From: Propionispora hippei DSM 15287
GTDB taxonomy: Bacteria > Bacillota > Negativicutes > Propionisporales > Propionisporaceae
Direction of reading: 5' to 3'
DNA length: 64,000 nucleotides
NCBI RefSeq assembly: GCF_900141835.1
Contig: NZ_FQZD01000011.1
Location: forward strand, 1 to 64,000
The position numbers were made by a program, and so were the translations under genes. Position 1 is the first letter of the stretch; every line of letters begins with the position of its first letter. This document shows, one piece after another, positions 44,543 to 53,054 of this stretch. A model generated the notes under the pieces. It saw only the letters and a program-made list of their open reading frames with translations. It was not told the origin of the DNA and did no database searches.

Positions 44543-45010
44543 ATGTTTAGTGAGATGAGACGGAACGACAGAGCGATGCAGGAGGCGGATACCCGGCAAT
44601 TGCTGGAGACGGCCCAAGTGGGAACACTGGCCACCGTGAGTGAGGACCATACTCCTTATGCGGTACCCATGAGCTTTGCTTATGTACCGGGAGTAATTTA
44701 TTTTCACTGTGCCCCGGAGGGAAAGAAACTGAACAATCTGCGGCATAATGCCAGCGTCTGTTTTACCGTGGCTGATGCTGTGGAGCTGCTGCCGGCAGCT
44801 TTTTCCACCAAATATAAATCGGCTATTGTGTTTGGCCGGATGACGGTGATCGACGACCCTGAGGAAAAGCGGCTGGGACTGATTGCGCTGATCAAAAAAT
44901 ACAGCCCCGACTATTATGAGTCAGGGCTGCAATATATTGACCGGGCGCTGGCCAAAACGACCGTACTGAAACTAGAGATCAGCCATATGAGCGGCAAGGC
45001 CAGACAATAA
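44543..45010 (+). CDS. Pyridoxamine-phosphate-oxidase-like flavoprotein (NimA type)
   Basis: A 155-residue split-barrel protein that probably binds FMN. It begins with MFSEMRRNDRAMQEADTRQL, then TLATVSEDHTPYAVPMSFAY and IYFHCAPEGKKLNNLRHN. This series is typical of the NimA/5-nitroimidazole reductase-like branch, whose natural substrate is mostly unknown. The ATG at 44543 follows GGAGGAG. It lies between two interspersed repeats. Confidence 0.83.
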   Translation: MFSEMRRNDRAMQEADTRQLLETAQVGTLATVSEDHTPYAVPMSFAYVPGVIYFHCAPEGKKLNNLRHNASVCFTVADAVELLPAAFSTKYKSAIVFGRMTVIDDPEEKRLGLIALIKKYSPDYYESGLQYIDRALAKTTVLKLEISHMSGKARQ

Positions 45011-45016
45011 GAGAAC

Positions 45017-45171
45017 CTAGTACCTTGTCAATCCTAAAACTGTAGGCATAATGGCGAGGCTATTTTTCACGAGACAAGGCGGAGGAAGGAGGCATACCGT
45101 TAGTATGCCGACTGACGACAACGAAGGCTTGCGGAAAATAGGCTGTCAGTATTCACAGGATTAGGGTTGAT
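45017..45171. repeat. Interspersed inverted-repeat element, copy 5
   Basis: Left end TAGTACCTTGTCAATCCTAA, right end inverse near 45160. The centre has the GGCATAC..GTATGCC stem and ACGACAACGAAGGCTTGCGG. The right end provides the TAA and the last codons of the minus-strand MFS gene. Confidence 0.75.
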
Positions 45172-46369
45172 TCCGCTGCAGGTCGCTTTTAACCGAATAG
45201 AAGAGTAAAAGGCTGCCGGTCAGGGCGGCGGCCATGCCGAGGAGCAGCATGGCTTGCACGCTGGCGTGATCCAGCAGCCAGCCGCCGGTCATGCTGCCGA
45301 ACACGCTTCCCAGCGTGGTGGCTCCCACAATAAAGGTTTGACCTTTTACTTTGTCCTTGTCGTTCATTAGCTCGTTGACATAATAAATCGAGGCAGGCGT
45401 ATAGAGGGCAAAGGAAAGTCCCTGAAAAAGCTGGGCAAAGTTGATCATCAGCACCGAGCTGGCCATTAGAAACAGCAGACTGCGTATGACATAGAAGAAA
45501 CCGGCAACCTTTAGCAGTGTGCCGCTGGTATATTTGGTTACTAAAAGACCAAAGCCCAGCATGGCAGGTAATTCGCAAACGGCGGCTATGGTGAGTGACA
45601 GGCCGAAATCACTGTCTTGGCCGCCAATCTGCTTCATGATCTGCAGTAAATAAGTGTTGGTGATGGTGTGGAAAATAAAGAGGCAGGTTAAGGCTAGCAA
45701 GAATAGGGAAAAACGGTTATATGTTTTGGCAAAGCTGGCATAGCTACGGGCGGCCCCCCGGCTATCGGGAGAGTGAGGCAGATGTTTCTGCCTTTTTTGC
45801 GCTTCCGTTAAGGGAAAGGTTTGGACCAGCAGGAGAAAAACCGTGAGTAGAGCAATATCGGCCAGGGGAAGAATATAGGGATTGGTTTTTGTGGTTACCA
45901 GTCCCAGCAATAACGACAGAAAGGCAAAGGATATCGAGCCGATGCCGCGGGTGAAGCCATAGTTGACCGGATGGCCTTCATTGATATACTCAAAGATAAA
46001 GGAATTCAGCAGAGGCTGTATTGTCAGCGTCAGGGTAACGGCGCCGCCATACAGGACGGCGCTCCAGACAAGATGGCCGGAAGAGAGCAGCAGGCCGGTC
46101 AGCAACGCCATATTGCCCAACGTTAGACAGGAAATAACCGCCTTTACAGAAAGCTTTCCTGTCCTGTCAAGCCAGGAACCGATAGTTGGCTGTAAAATGA
46201 CCGATAAGATATTGGCAAGAGCCAGTAAAAAGCCAATTTGCTGGTTTTCAAATTCTTGCGACAGCAGAAAGACGGAGGCGAAGCTGTAAACAGAACAGAA
46301 GGACATCCAGTAAAGACCCTGCAAGCCCGCATATTTTATGGTTAATACTGTTGTGGCAGCAGATTTCAT
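45161..46369 (-). CDS. MFS transporter (MFS_1-like)
   Basis: A 402-residue protein with 12 membrane segments, in the branch with PP-family and sugar-type MFS proteins (YWMSFCSVYSFASVFLL and QPTIGSWLDRTGK after helix 2). The substrate is unknown. Its last codons and stop lie in the adjacent repeat. Divergent from the ABC exporter genes. Confidence 0.82.
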   Translation of the reverse strand: MKSAATTVLTIKYAGLQGLYWMSFCSVYSFASVFLLSQEFENQQIGFLLALANILSVILQPTIGSWLDRTGKLSVKAVISCLTLGNMALLTGLLLSSGHLVWSAVLYGGAVTLTLTIQPLLNSFIFEYINEGHPVNYGFTRGIGSISFAFLSLLLGLVTTKTNPYILPLADIALLTVFLLLVQTFPLTEAQKRQKHLPHSPDSRGAARSYASFAKTYNRFSLFLLALTCLFIFHTITNTYLLQIMKQIGGQDSDFGLSLTIAAVCELPAMLGFGLLVTKYTSGTLLKVAGFFYVIRSLLFLMASSVLMINFAQLFQGLSFALYTPASIYYVNELMNDKDKVKGQTFIVGATTLGSVFGSMTGGWLLDHASVQAMLLLGMAAALTGSLLLFYSVKSDLQRNQP

Positions 46370-46532
46370 CGGTACACTCCCTTTTCGTCAGGCATGATCA
46401 CTTTTCGATCATATAGAAGTATTTCGTCTCTTAAGAAAAGAAACCCTTTTAATCCAGGTATCCCGGCGATTGCTAGGACTATGTAGCAGCTGAAATAAAC
46501 GCTGCAAAAACGGCTTGAATTGAGGTAGACAC

Positions 46533-48287
46533 GTGATATTGGTAGATGCATACGGAAGAAAGTATGGAAAGCAATTTCTGGTAGCTGTGGCCTTTGTGAC
46601 GTTAGAGGCGGTATGCGATCTTTTGCAGCCGACCATTATGTCCAGGATTATTGATGTCGGCGTAGCCGAAAAGAACTTAACCTATATCCTGCATATGGGG
46701 AGTGCTATGCTGGGCATTACGGCGCTCGGCGCTGTGTTCGCTTCGGCGCGCAATGTCATTTCCAGCCGGGTGTCGCAGCGGCTGGGGGCCGACTTGCGGC
46801 TGGAGCTTTATGAAAAGATTCATAGCCTGTCTTTTTCGGCCATCAATCAACTGGATAGGTCTTCGTTGCTCACCCGGCTGACCAATGATGTTGTACAGGT
46901 TCAGAACTTTGTTAACGGTCTGATGCGAATTTTTGTCAAGGCTCCCATACTTTGCATCGGCGGTATAATTATGGCCGTGAAATTGAATATGCATCTGTCC
47001 CTGGTTTTAGTAACCGTAGTTCCTCTTGTCGGGTTGTTGATCCTGCTTAATATGAAAGTGGGCTTCCCTCTGTTTGTCAAGGTACAGGCGGCCATCGACA
47101 GGATGAATGGTGTTCTCCGGGAGTATCTGTCAGGTGTCCGGGTGGTAAAAGCTTTTAACCGCTTCGATTATGAAGCCGATAAGTTTTCCCAGGTGAACCA
47201 AAACCTGCAAGGCAGCACGATTTTGGCCATGCGAGCCATGGCCCTGTTTAGTCCGGGCGTTTCCCTGACTTTAAATATAGGCATTGTGACCGTGCTTTGG
47301 CTGGGTTCTCAGGGGGTTAACAGTGGTCAAATGCAAGTGGGGCAGATTGTGGCGTTTATCAACTATATGACGCAGATTTTATTTTCCCTCATGATTATTT
47401 TTATGGTTTTTAATATGTTTGTCCGGGCCGAGGCCTCAGCCCGGCGGATTGAAGAAGTATTGGTCCAGCAGCCGGGTATGGCCTGGACCAGGGAGGGCAG
47501 CTCCGGTGAATCAGAGGAAGCCGTCCGGGGAACGGTTAGCTTTGAACATGTTTATTTTTCCTATGACCAAGCTTCGAATGACACCGTTCTCAAAAATATC
47601 AGCTTTGCTTGCCGACCGGGCGAGGTAGTCGGTATTATCGGTACAACCGGGGCGGGAAAGACCAGTTTGGTGAATCTGATTCCGCGCTTTTACGATGCTA
47701 CTGCCGGTCTTGTGGCGGTTAACGGGGTCGATGTCCGCCAGGTCAAGCCGGCGGAGCTAAGGGAAAAGATAGCGATTGTGCCGCAGCAGACGGTATTGTT
47801 CACGGGTACCATTATGGATAATATCAGATGGGGCAAGGAAGAAGCCAGTGTAGCCGAAATCGAAGCGGCGGCCGTATTTGCCCAGGCCCATGAGTTTATC
47901 AGCCGCTTGCCGGAAGGATATCAAACTCAACTGGGGCAGGGCGGTGTGAATCTTTCAGGCGGACAAAAGCAGCGGGTGTCGTTGGCCCGGGCGTTGGTAA
48001 GAAAGCCGGAGATTTTAATCCTGGACGATTGCACCAGTGCGGTCGACGGCGAAACGGAAGGGAAAATAAACCAGGCTATAAGACAATACGCCCGCCAGGC
48101 TGCCTGCTTCCTGGTCGGGCAACGTATAACCTCAGTTATGGCGGCGGACAAAATTCTGGTCATGGATGACGGGCAGATCGTGGGAGCAGGCACGCACGAA
48201 GAATTGCTCAAAACCTGTCAGGTATACCAGGAAATATTCCAGTCGCAGATGGGGAGGGGGCTGAATCGGCATGCCGTCAGGAAATGA
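46533..48287 (+). CDS. Heterodimeric ABC exporter, half with degenerate catalytic site
   Basis: A 584-residue protein of six helices plus an ATPase domain. Walker A is GTTGAGKTS (370-378) and the signature LSGGQ (474-478) is intact. The catalytic Glu after Walker B is Asp499 and the switch His is Gln530 (VGQRIT). These losses mark the non-hydrolysing half of a BmrCD/TM287-288-type exporter. The GTG start follows GAGG. It overlaps its partner by 17 nt. Confidence 0.9.
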   Translation: MILVDAYGRKYGKQFLVAVAFVTLEAVCDLLQPTIMSRIIDVGVAEKNLTYILHMGSAMLGITALGAVFASARNVISSRVSQRLGADLRLELYEKIHSLSFSAINQLDRSSLLTRLTNDVVQVQNFVNGLMRIFVKAPILCIGGIIMAVKLNMHLSLVLVTVVPLVGLLILLNMKVGFPLFVKVQAAIDRMNGVLREYLSGVRVVKAFNRFDYEADKFSQVNQNLQGSTILAMRAMALFSPGVSLTLNIGIVTVLWLGSQGVNSGQMQVGQIVAFINYMTQILFSLMIIFMVFNMFVRAEASARRIEEVLVQQPGMAWTREGSSGESEEAVRGTVSFEHVYFSYDQASNDTVLKNISFACRPGEVVGIIGTTGAGKTSLVNLIPRFYDATAGLVAVNGVDVRQVKPAELREKIAIVPQQTVLFTGTIMDNIRWGKEEASVAEIEAAAVFAQAHEFISRLPEGYQTQLGQGGVNLSGGQKQRVSLARALVRKPEILILDDCTSAVDGETEGKINQAIRQYARQAACFLVGQRITSVMAADKILVMDDGQIVGAGTHEELLKTCQVYQEIFQSQMGRGLNRHAVRK

Positions 48288-50115
48288 TCGGAACAAGGCC
48301 GATACATCCCGCTACCAACCGCCGGCTTTCGGCCGGCTGGGCAAAAGGGTGAACGGTACTGTCCCGAAACCCAAAAGCTTTAAGGGGACGCTACAGCGAT
48401 TATGGCTTTATCTTAAGCGGGAACAAGGCCAATTGCTTGTGCTCGTTATTTTTATTTTAATTGATGCAGCGCTGATGCTGGCCGGTCCGTATCTCATTGG
48501 TCTGGCGGTGGATACTATTTCGGCTGCCGGCGGGCAGATCGATTTTGACCGGCTGGGGCTGCTGCTGTGTGTATTACTGCTCACCTATGTAACGGATGGG
48601 GTGCTTTCGTTTGCTCAGAGCTGGTTAATGGCCGGCGTGGCGCAGCGCGCGGTGGGAGGCTTGCGCACGGCGCTGTTTGGTAAGCTGCAGCAGTTGCCTA
48701 TTGCCTTTTTTGACGGGCATACCCATGGTGAACTGATGAGCCGGTTATCCAATGACCTGGACAATGTAAGCAGCGCCATAGCTCAGTCGCTGGTTCAATT
48801 CATCTCGGGAGTCATTGTTCTGTCAGGTTCTTTGCTTATGATGCTTGTTTTGAGCCCGCTGCTCACCTCGGCCAGTCTGGTTACGGTGCCGTTGGTCCTG
48901 TTGCTGACAAAGACAATTTCCCGGAAAACCGGCAGGTTATTCAAGGAACAGCAGACTCAACTGGGGCATTTGAATGCCAAAGCAGAAGAGTCTATTTCGG
49001 GCATTCCGGTGATCAAAGCCTTTAACCATGAGGCCAAAGTGATTGCCGAATTCAGGCGGGTAAATCAGGCGCTATGTACGGTGGGTGTTAAGGCACAGAT
49101 TTGGTCCGGCTTTCTCATGCCGATTATGAACGTAATCAATAATATCGGGTTTACCGTTATTGCCATTGTTGGCGGTATTCTGGCCATCCGGGATGTGGTT
49201 ACCGTTGGCGTCATTGCCAGTTTTCTCGGTTATTCACGGCAATTTGTCAGACCGTTAAATGATCTTGCTAATATTTTCAATACTCTCCAATCCGGTGTTG
49301 CCGGTGCCGAGCGAGTGTTTGAAATTCTCGATGAACAGGAAGAGCCTGTCGACCGACCGGGAGCGAAAAGACTGGAAAATCCGGCGGGCCATGTACAATT
49401 TGAAAATGTCAGTTTTGCTTATCGACCCGGGGCGCCTATCTTAAAAAATGTGAATTTTACTGCCGAACCGGGCAGCACGGTAGCTTTTGTCGGTCCCACG
49501 GGCGCCGGCAAAACGACGGTTATTAATCTGCTTACCCGGTTTTATGATGTTACCGGCGGGCGGATTCTATTGGATGGCTCCGATCTACGGGAGTATACAA
49601 GGGACAGTCTGCGCCGGTGTTTCGGCATTGTTTTGCAGGATACGTATTTGTTTACAGGAACGGTCAGGGACAATATTAAATACGGGAAGCCGGACGCGAC
49701 AGATGAGCAGGTGAAGGCCGCTGCCGTAAGAGCTCATGCCGACTCGTTTATCAGACGGCTCCCCGGTCAGTATAATGCGCTGCTGACGGAAAATGGCGAG
49801 AATATAAGTCAGGGGCAAAAACAATTGCTGGCCATTGCCCGGGCCATACTGGTAGGTCCGTCCATACTGATCCTTGATGAAGCGACAAGCAGCATTGACT
49901 CCCGTACGGAATTGCAAATACAGGATGCGTTGTTTGATATAAGAAAAGACCGGACGACCTTTATTATTGCGCATAGACTGAATACCATCCGTGAGGCTGA
50001 TATCATTCTGGTCATTGATCACGGGGAGGTTATGGAAGCAGGCCGGCATGAAGCTTTGTTAGCCATGCAGGGAAGTTATTACCGCATGTTTAATAATCAG
50101 TTTAAGAGCCTGTAA
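48271..50115 (+). CDS. Heterodimeric ABC exporter, catalytic half
   Basis: A 614-residue protein with a charged leader of about 40 residues, six helices and an ATPase domain: Walker A GPTGAGKTT (408-416), catalytic Glu537 and switch His568 (IAHRLNT) intact, but the signature is ISQGQ (512-516). The degenerate signature faces the degenerate Walker site of the first protein, so the two halves fit each other exactly. Drug or lipid efflux is likely. Confidence 0.9.
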   Translation: MPSGNDRNKADTSRYQPPAFGRLGKRVNGTVPKPKSFKGTLQRLWLYLKREQGQLLVLVIFILIDAALMLAGPYLIGLAVDTISAAGGQIDFDRLGLLLCVLLLTYVTDGVLSFAQSWLMAGVAQRAVGGLRTALFGKLQQLPIAFFDGHTHGELMSRLSNDLDNVSSAIAQSLVQFISGVIVLSGSLLMMLVLSPLLTSASLVTVPLVLLLTKTISRKTGRLFKEQQTQLGHLNAKAEESISGIPVIKAFNHEAKVIAEFRRVNQALCTVGVKAQIWSGFLMPIMNVINNIGFTVIAIVGGILAIRDVVTVGVIASFLGYSRQFVRPLNDLANIFNTLQSGVAGAERVFEILDEQEEPVDRPGAKRLENPAGHVQFENVSFAYRPGAPILKNVNFTAEPGSTVAFVGPTGAGKTTVINLLTRFYDVTGGRILLDGSDLREYTRDSLRRCFGIVLQDTYLFTGTVRDNIKYGKPDATDEQVKAAAVRAHADSFIRRLPGQYNALLTENGENISQGQKQLLAIARAILVGPSILILDEATSSIDSRTELQIQDALFDIRKDRTTFIIAHRLNTIREADIILVIDHGEVMEAGRHEALLAMQGSYYRMFNNQFKSL

Positions 50116-50141
50116 TACCTTATCAACAAAGTACTAGAATA
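50113..50141. repeat. Solo remnant of the interspersed repeat
   Basis: TAATACCTTATCAA followed at once by AAAGTACTA: both ends of the element with nothing between. The TAA is also the stop of the ABC gene. Confidence 0.45.
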
Positions 50142-50182
50142 TAGAGCGGACCCATCCAAGCGCCGCCCAAGGAGGAACCAGC

Positions 50183-50779
50183 GTGAACCCCCAGGTATAC
50201 GAATTTCTTAAAGAATTAGAGCAGCAAGGGGTGGCGAACGACGCCGCCCAGACCGACCGACAGGCCAAAATGTTAAATATCACGGAAGATACGGGGCGGT
50301 TTCTTGCCATTTTAGTGCAGTCCACCCAGGCAAAAGCAATATTGGAAATCGGGACTTCCAACGGTTATTCAACGATATGGCTGGCCGGAGCGGCCCAGGC
50401 GACAGGCGGTCATGTCACAACCGTTGAATTACTGACGGCTAAAGCCGAAATGGCCAGGAACAATATCGCCCAGGCCGGTATGGCGGCTTATGTGACCATT
50501 CATACGATAGATGCCGCCGCCTGTCTGGCTGCGATGGATTCTGCCGTCAGCCAGTTTATCTTCCTGGATGCCAAGCGCAGTGAATACTGCTTTCTGTGGG
50601 AGGATATCAGCCGGATACTTAAACCGGGCGGCTTATTGGTTGTTGATAATGCCGTATCGCACCGACAGGAGCTTAGTGCGTTTCAGGCGATGATTGAAGC
50701 CGATCCTCAATATCAAACTGTTCTGGTGCCGGTAGGCAAGGGAGAATTGGTCGTGTTTAAAAGCGGTGTTCCGGCATAG
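50183..50779 (+). CDS. SAM-dependent O-methyltransferase (family 3)
   Basis: A 198-residue class I methyltransferase. The SAM motif is AILEIGTSNGYSTIWLA (about residues 52-68); FIFLDAKRSEYCFLWEDI and GGLLVVDNAVSH carry the metal-site-type acidic residues of catechol and caffeoyl-CoA methyltransferase relatives. GTG start after GGAGG. The target is unknown. Confidence 0.83.
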   Translation: MNPQVYEFLKELEQQGVANDAAQTDRQAKMLNITEDTGRFLAILVQSTQAKAILEIGTSNGYSTIWLAGAAQATGGHVTTVELLTAKAEMARNNIAQAGMAAYVTIHTIDAAACLAAMDSAVSQFIFLDAKRSEYCFLWEDISRILKPGGLLVVDNAVSHRQELSAFQAMIEADPQYQTVLVPVGKGELVVFKSGVPA

Positions 50780-50858
50780 CGCCGGGCCGAGACGATACAT
50801 ATTTTGAAGGATGGCAACCAGATTTATAAGTAGAGTGGTTTCTGAGGGAGGAAGAGCC

Positions 50859-51986
50859 TTGTATCCTGAGATTATTGAGGCCCGGTTTCAGAGCAGAATA
50901 AACCGGTTTGTTGTGTTGTGTGAATTTGACGGTGCGTCTCGGCTTGCCCATTTGCCTAATCCCGGCAGAATGTGGGAGCTTTTATTTCCCGGTACCCTCT
51001 TGTATCTCGTACCGTCGGCGGGAAAAGCTAAAAAGACCGGGTTTAAGGTTATCGGCATTGAGCGGGAGGGAGTGCCGGTTATGCTGGATACTCACTACAG
51101 CAACCTGGTCGCCGAAACATTAATTGACCGCCAATGTATTCCCCAGCTTGCCGGATGGCGGGTATTGCGGCGGGAAGTCCCCTTTGGGCACAGTCGTTTC
51201 GATTTGCTGCTGGGGAAGGGGGAAGAGCAGTTTATTCTGGAGGTTAAATCGTGCACCTTATTTGGTAAAAATCTGGCCATGTTTCCCGACGCAGTTACGG
51301 AACGGGGCCGCCGGCACATGCAGGAGCTGGCCCGCCTGGCAGATGAGGGGTACCGGGTAGGAGTACTCTTTCTTGTACAATGGGACCGGGCGGCATATTT
51401 CCTGCCGGACTATCATACGGATTTGGAATTTGCCAGAACTTTTTTGAGTCTGCACCATAAGGTGATGTTTATGGCGGTAGCGATCAATTGGCAGAAGGAC
51501 TTTGCCCTGCCAGGACAGGTACGGTCCCTTACCATTCCCTGGGACATGCTGGAACAGGAAGTCCGTGACAGCGGCTGCTATCTGTTTGTTATCCGTCTGT
51601 TGGCGGACCGGGATATTCTGATCGGCAGCAAAGGGCTGGTGCGTTTTAAACAGGGATATTATATTTACGTCGGTTCGGCAAAGGCCAATCTGGCCAAACG
51701 GCTGGCGCGGCATCAGCGAAAACGTAAGAAATATCACTGGCACATTGACTATCTGCGGGAGCATAGCGAATTTCATGCAGCCATACCTATCCGCAGTTCG
51801 GAAAATCTGGAGCACGATTTGGCCAAGGCAATCAGTGGCATCGCCGACTGGCAGGTTGAAGGGTTTGGCTGTTCCGACTGCCACTGTGCCAGTCATTTGT
51901 TCGGCATGGTCCAAGATCCGCTGCACTTGCCTCCATTCATGAAGCTGGTGCAATACTTCCGCATGGACCGCCTGACAGAAGAATAG
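50859..51986 (+). CDS. sfsA: SfsA fused to a GIY-YIG-like DUF123 domain
   Basis: A 375-residue protein. Residues 1-225 are SfsA (IEARFQSRINRFV, AHLPNPGRMWELL, FILEVKSCTL), a nuclease-fold DNA-binding protein linked to sugar use. Residues about 240-360 are DUF123, a GIY-YIG relative (YYIYVGSAKANLAKRLARHQ, then KKYHWHIDYL). I choose TTG 50859: GGGAGGAAG lies 7 nt before it and it gives the normal SfsA N-terminus. ATG 50811 would add 16 residues and has a poorer site. Confidence 0.85.
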   Translation: MYPEIIEARFQSRINRFVVLCEFDGASRLAHLPNPGRMWELLFPGTLLYLVPSAGKAKKTGFKVIGIEREGVPVMLDTHYSNLVAETLIDRQCIPQLAGWRVLRREVPFGHSRFDLLLGKGEEQFILEVKSCTLFGKNLAMFPDAVTERGRRHMQELARLADEGYRVGVLFLVQWDRAAYFLPDYHTDLEFARTFLSLHHKVMFMAVAINWQKDFALPGQVRSLTIPWDMLEQEVRDSGCYLFVIRLLADRDILIGSKGLVRFKQGYYIYVGSAKANLAKRLARHQRKRKKYHWHIDYLREHSEFHAAIPIRSSENLEHDLAKAISGIADWQVEGFGCSDCHCASHLFGMVQDPLHLPPFMKLVQYFRMDRLTEE

Positions 51987-52050
51987 CTGGGCTGACGCCT
52001 TTGTCTTTATAAGTATAAGCAATAACAGGAAAAATGCTCTGGGTAAAAAT

Positions 52051-52075
52051 AAAGGGGAAGCGGCAGCTTCCCCTT
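52051..52075 (-). terminator. Terminator of the glycyl-radical operon
   Basis: AAAGGGGAAGC/GCTTCCCCTTT, loop GGCA. On the minus strand it is followed by ATTTTTA. It lies 20 bp beyond the activase stop. Confidence 0.85.
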
Positions 52076-52094
52076 TGACGGTAAATTTGACTTA

Positions 52095-53030
52095 TTATCC
52101 GGTTGTGGTTTTAAACTGTGGCGGCTGCAGCACGGCGGATAGTTCCGCCATTTTTCCCTCCGGCAGCAGCCGGTCACCCAGCGGGTAATCCCGGCCTAAA
52201 AAAGTATATTTTTGCTGTCCCAGGCGGTGATAGGGCAGCAGTTCGTAGCGGACCCGGGCAAAGCGGGCAGTAAAATCCCGGATGGCCCGAATTTCGTCCG
52301 GCGAATCGTTAAAGCCGGGGATGACCGGGGTGCGGACCAGAATATCCAGTCCGGGAAACGTTTCCCTCAATTTCATAAAGTTATCTAAAATCAAGGCATT
52401 GGAGGCACCGGTATAAAATCGGTGCTTTGCTGCATCCAGCGATTTTATGTCGAAGATAATCCGGCTAAGTTGACCGGCGATCTCCGCCAGAGCCGACCAG
52501 TCGGCATAACCGCAGGTTTCTATGGTAGCGTCAATGCAGTGCCGTTTGGCCTCCCGCAGCAAGGCCGTCACGAAACCAGCCTGCATGAGCGGTTCGCCGC
52601 CGCTGATGGTCAGGCCACCGCCGGAACGGAAATAAAAGGCGCTGTCTGTTTCTACCACTTTCATGACTTCGGCTACCGTCATGGTCTTGCCCAAAATATG
52701 CAGGGCGGTTGATGGGCAGTCGGCCACGCAGGAGAAGCAGCGCTGGCAGTGAGAGCGCCGGCAGGCGATTTTGTCATTCTCACCGTCCGTCAGCGCTCCG
52801 TAGGGGCAGGCAGCCTGGCAACTGCCGCACAGTGTTCGGCCAAGGCATTTCTTTTCATTATAGGCCAGTTCCGGTGCCCGTTCCTGGGATTCCGGATTGC
52901 TGCACCACTGGCAGCGAAGCGGGCAGCCTTTGAGAAAGACCACGGTGCGAATGCCGGCGCCGTCATGTACGGAATAGCGTTGGATATTAAAGACAATGCC
53001 GTTTTGGCCGGCTAGATTAGCATCAGACAT
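52095..53030 (-). CDS. islB: Glycyl-radical enzyme activase (IslB type)
   Basis: A 311-residue radical-SAM protein that puts the glycyl radical on the enzyme upstream. The first cluster uses Cys36, Cys40 and Cys43 (GCPLRCQWC). An inserted ferredoxin-like domain (CGSCQAACPYG and CQRCFSCVADCPS) binds two more. GGGLTISGGEPL is the SAM-binding GGE motif. It is 24 nt behind the enzyme gene in the same operon. Its specificity is taken from that partner. Confidence 0.88.
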   Translation of the reverse strand: MSDANLAGQNGIVFNIQRYSVHDGAGIRTVVFLKGCPLRCQWCSNPESQERAPELAYNEKKCLGRTLCGSCQAACPYGALTDGENDKIACRRSHCQRCFSCVADCPSTALHILGKTMTVAEVMKVVETDSAFYFRSGGGLTISGGEPLMQAGFVTALLREAKRHCIDATIETCGYADWSALAEIAGQLSRIIFDIKSLDAAKHRFYTGASNALILDNFMKLRETFPGLDILVRTPVIPGFNDSPDEIRAIRDFTARFARVRYELLPYHRLGQQKYTFLGRDYPLGDRLLPEGKMAELSAVLQPPQFKTTTG

Positions 53031-53054
53031 GTTAACCCCTCAATGATTGAATTC

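Noticed and set aside
51258-52022. 254-codon minus-strand open frame
   Set aside because: Antisense of the SfsA-DUF123 gene, with no start signals.
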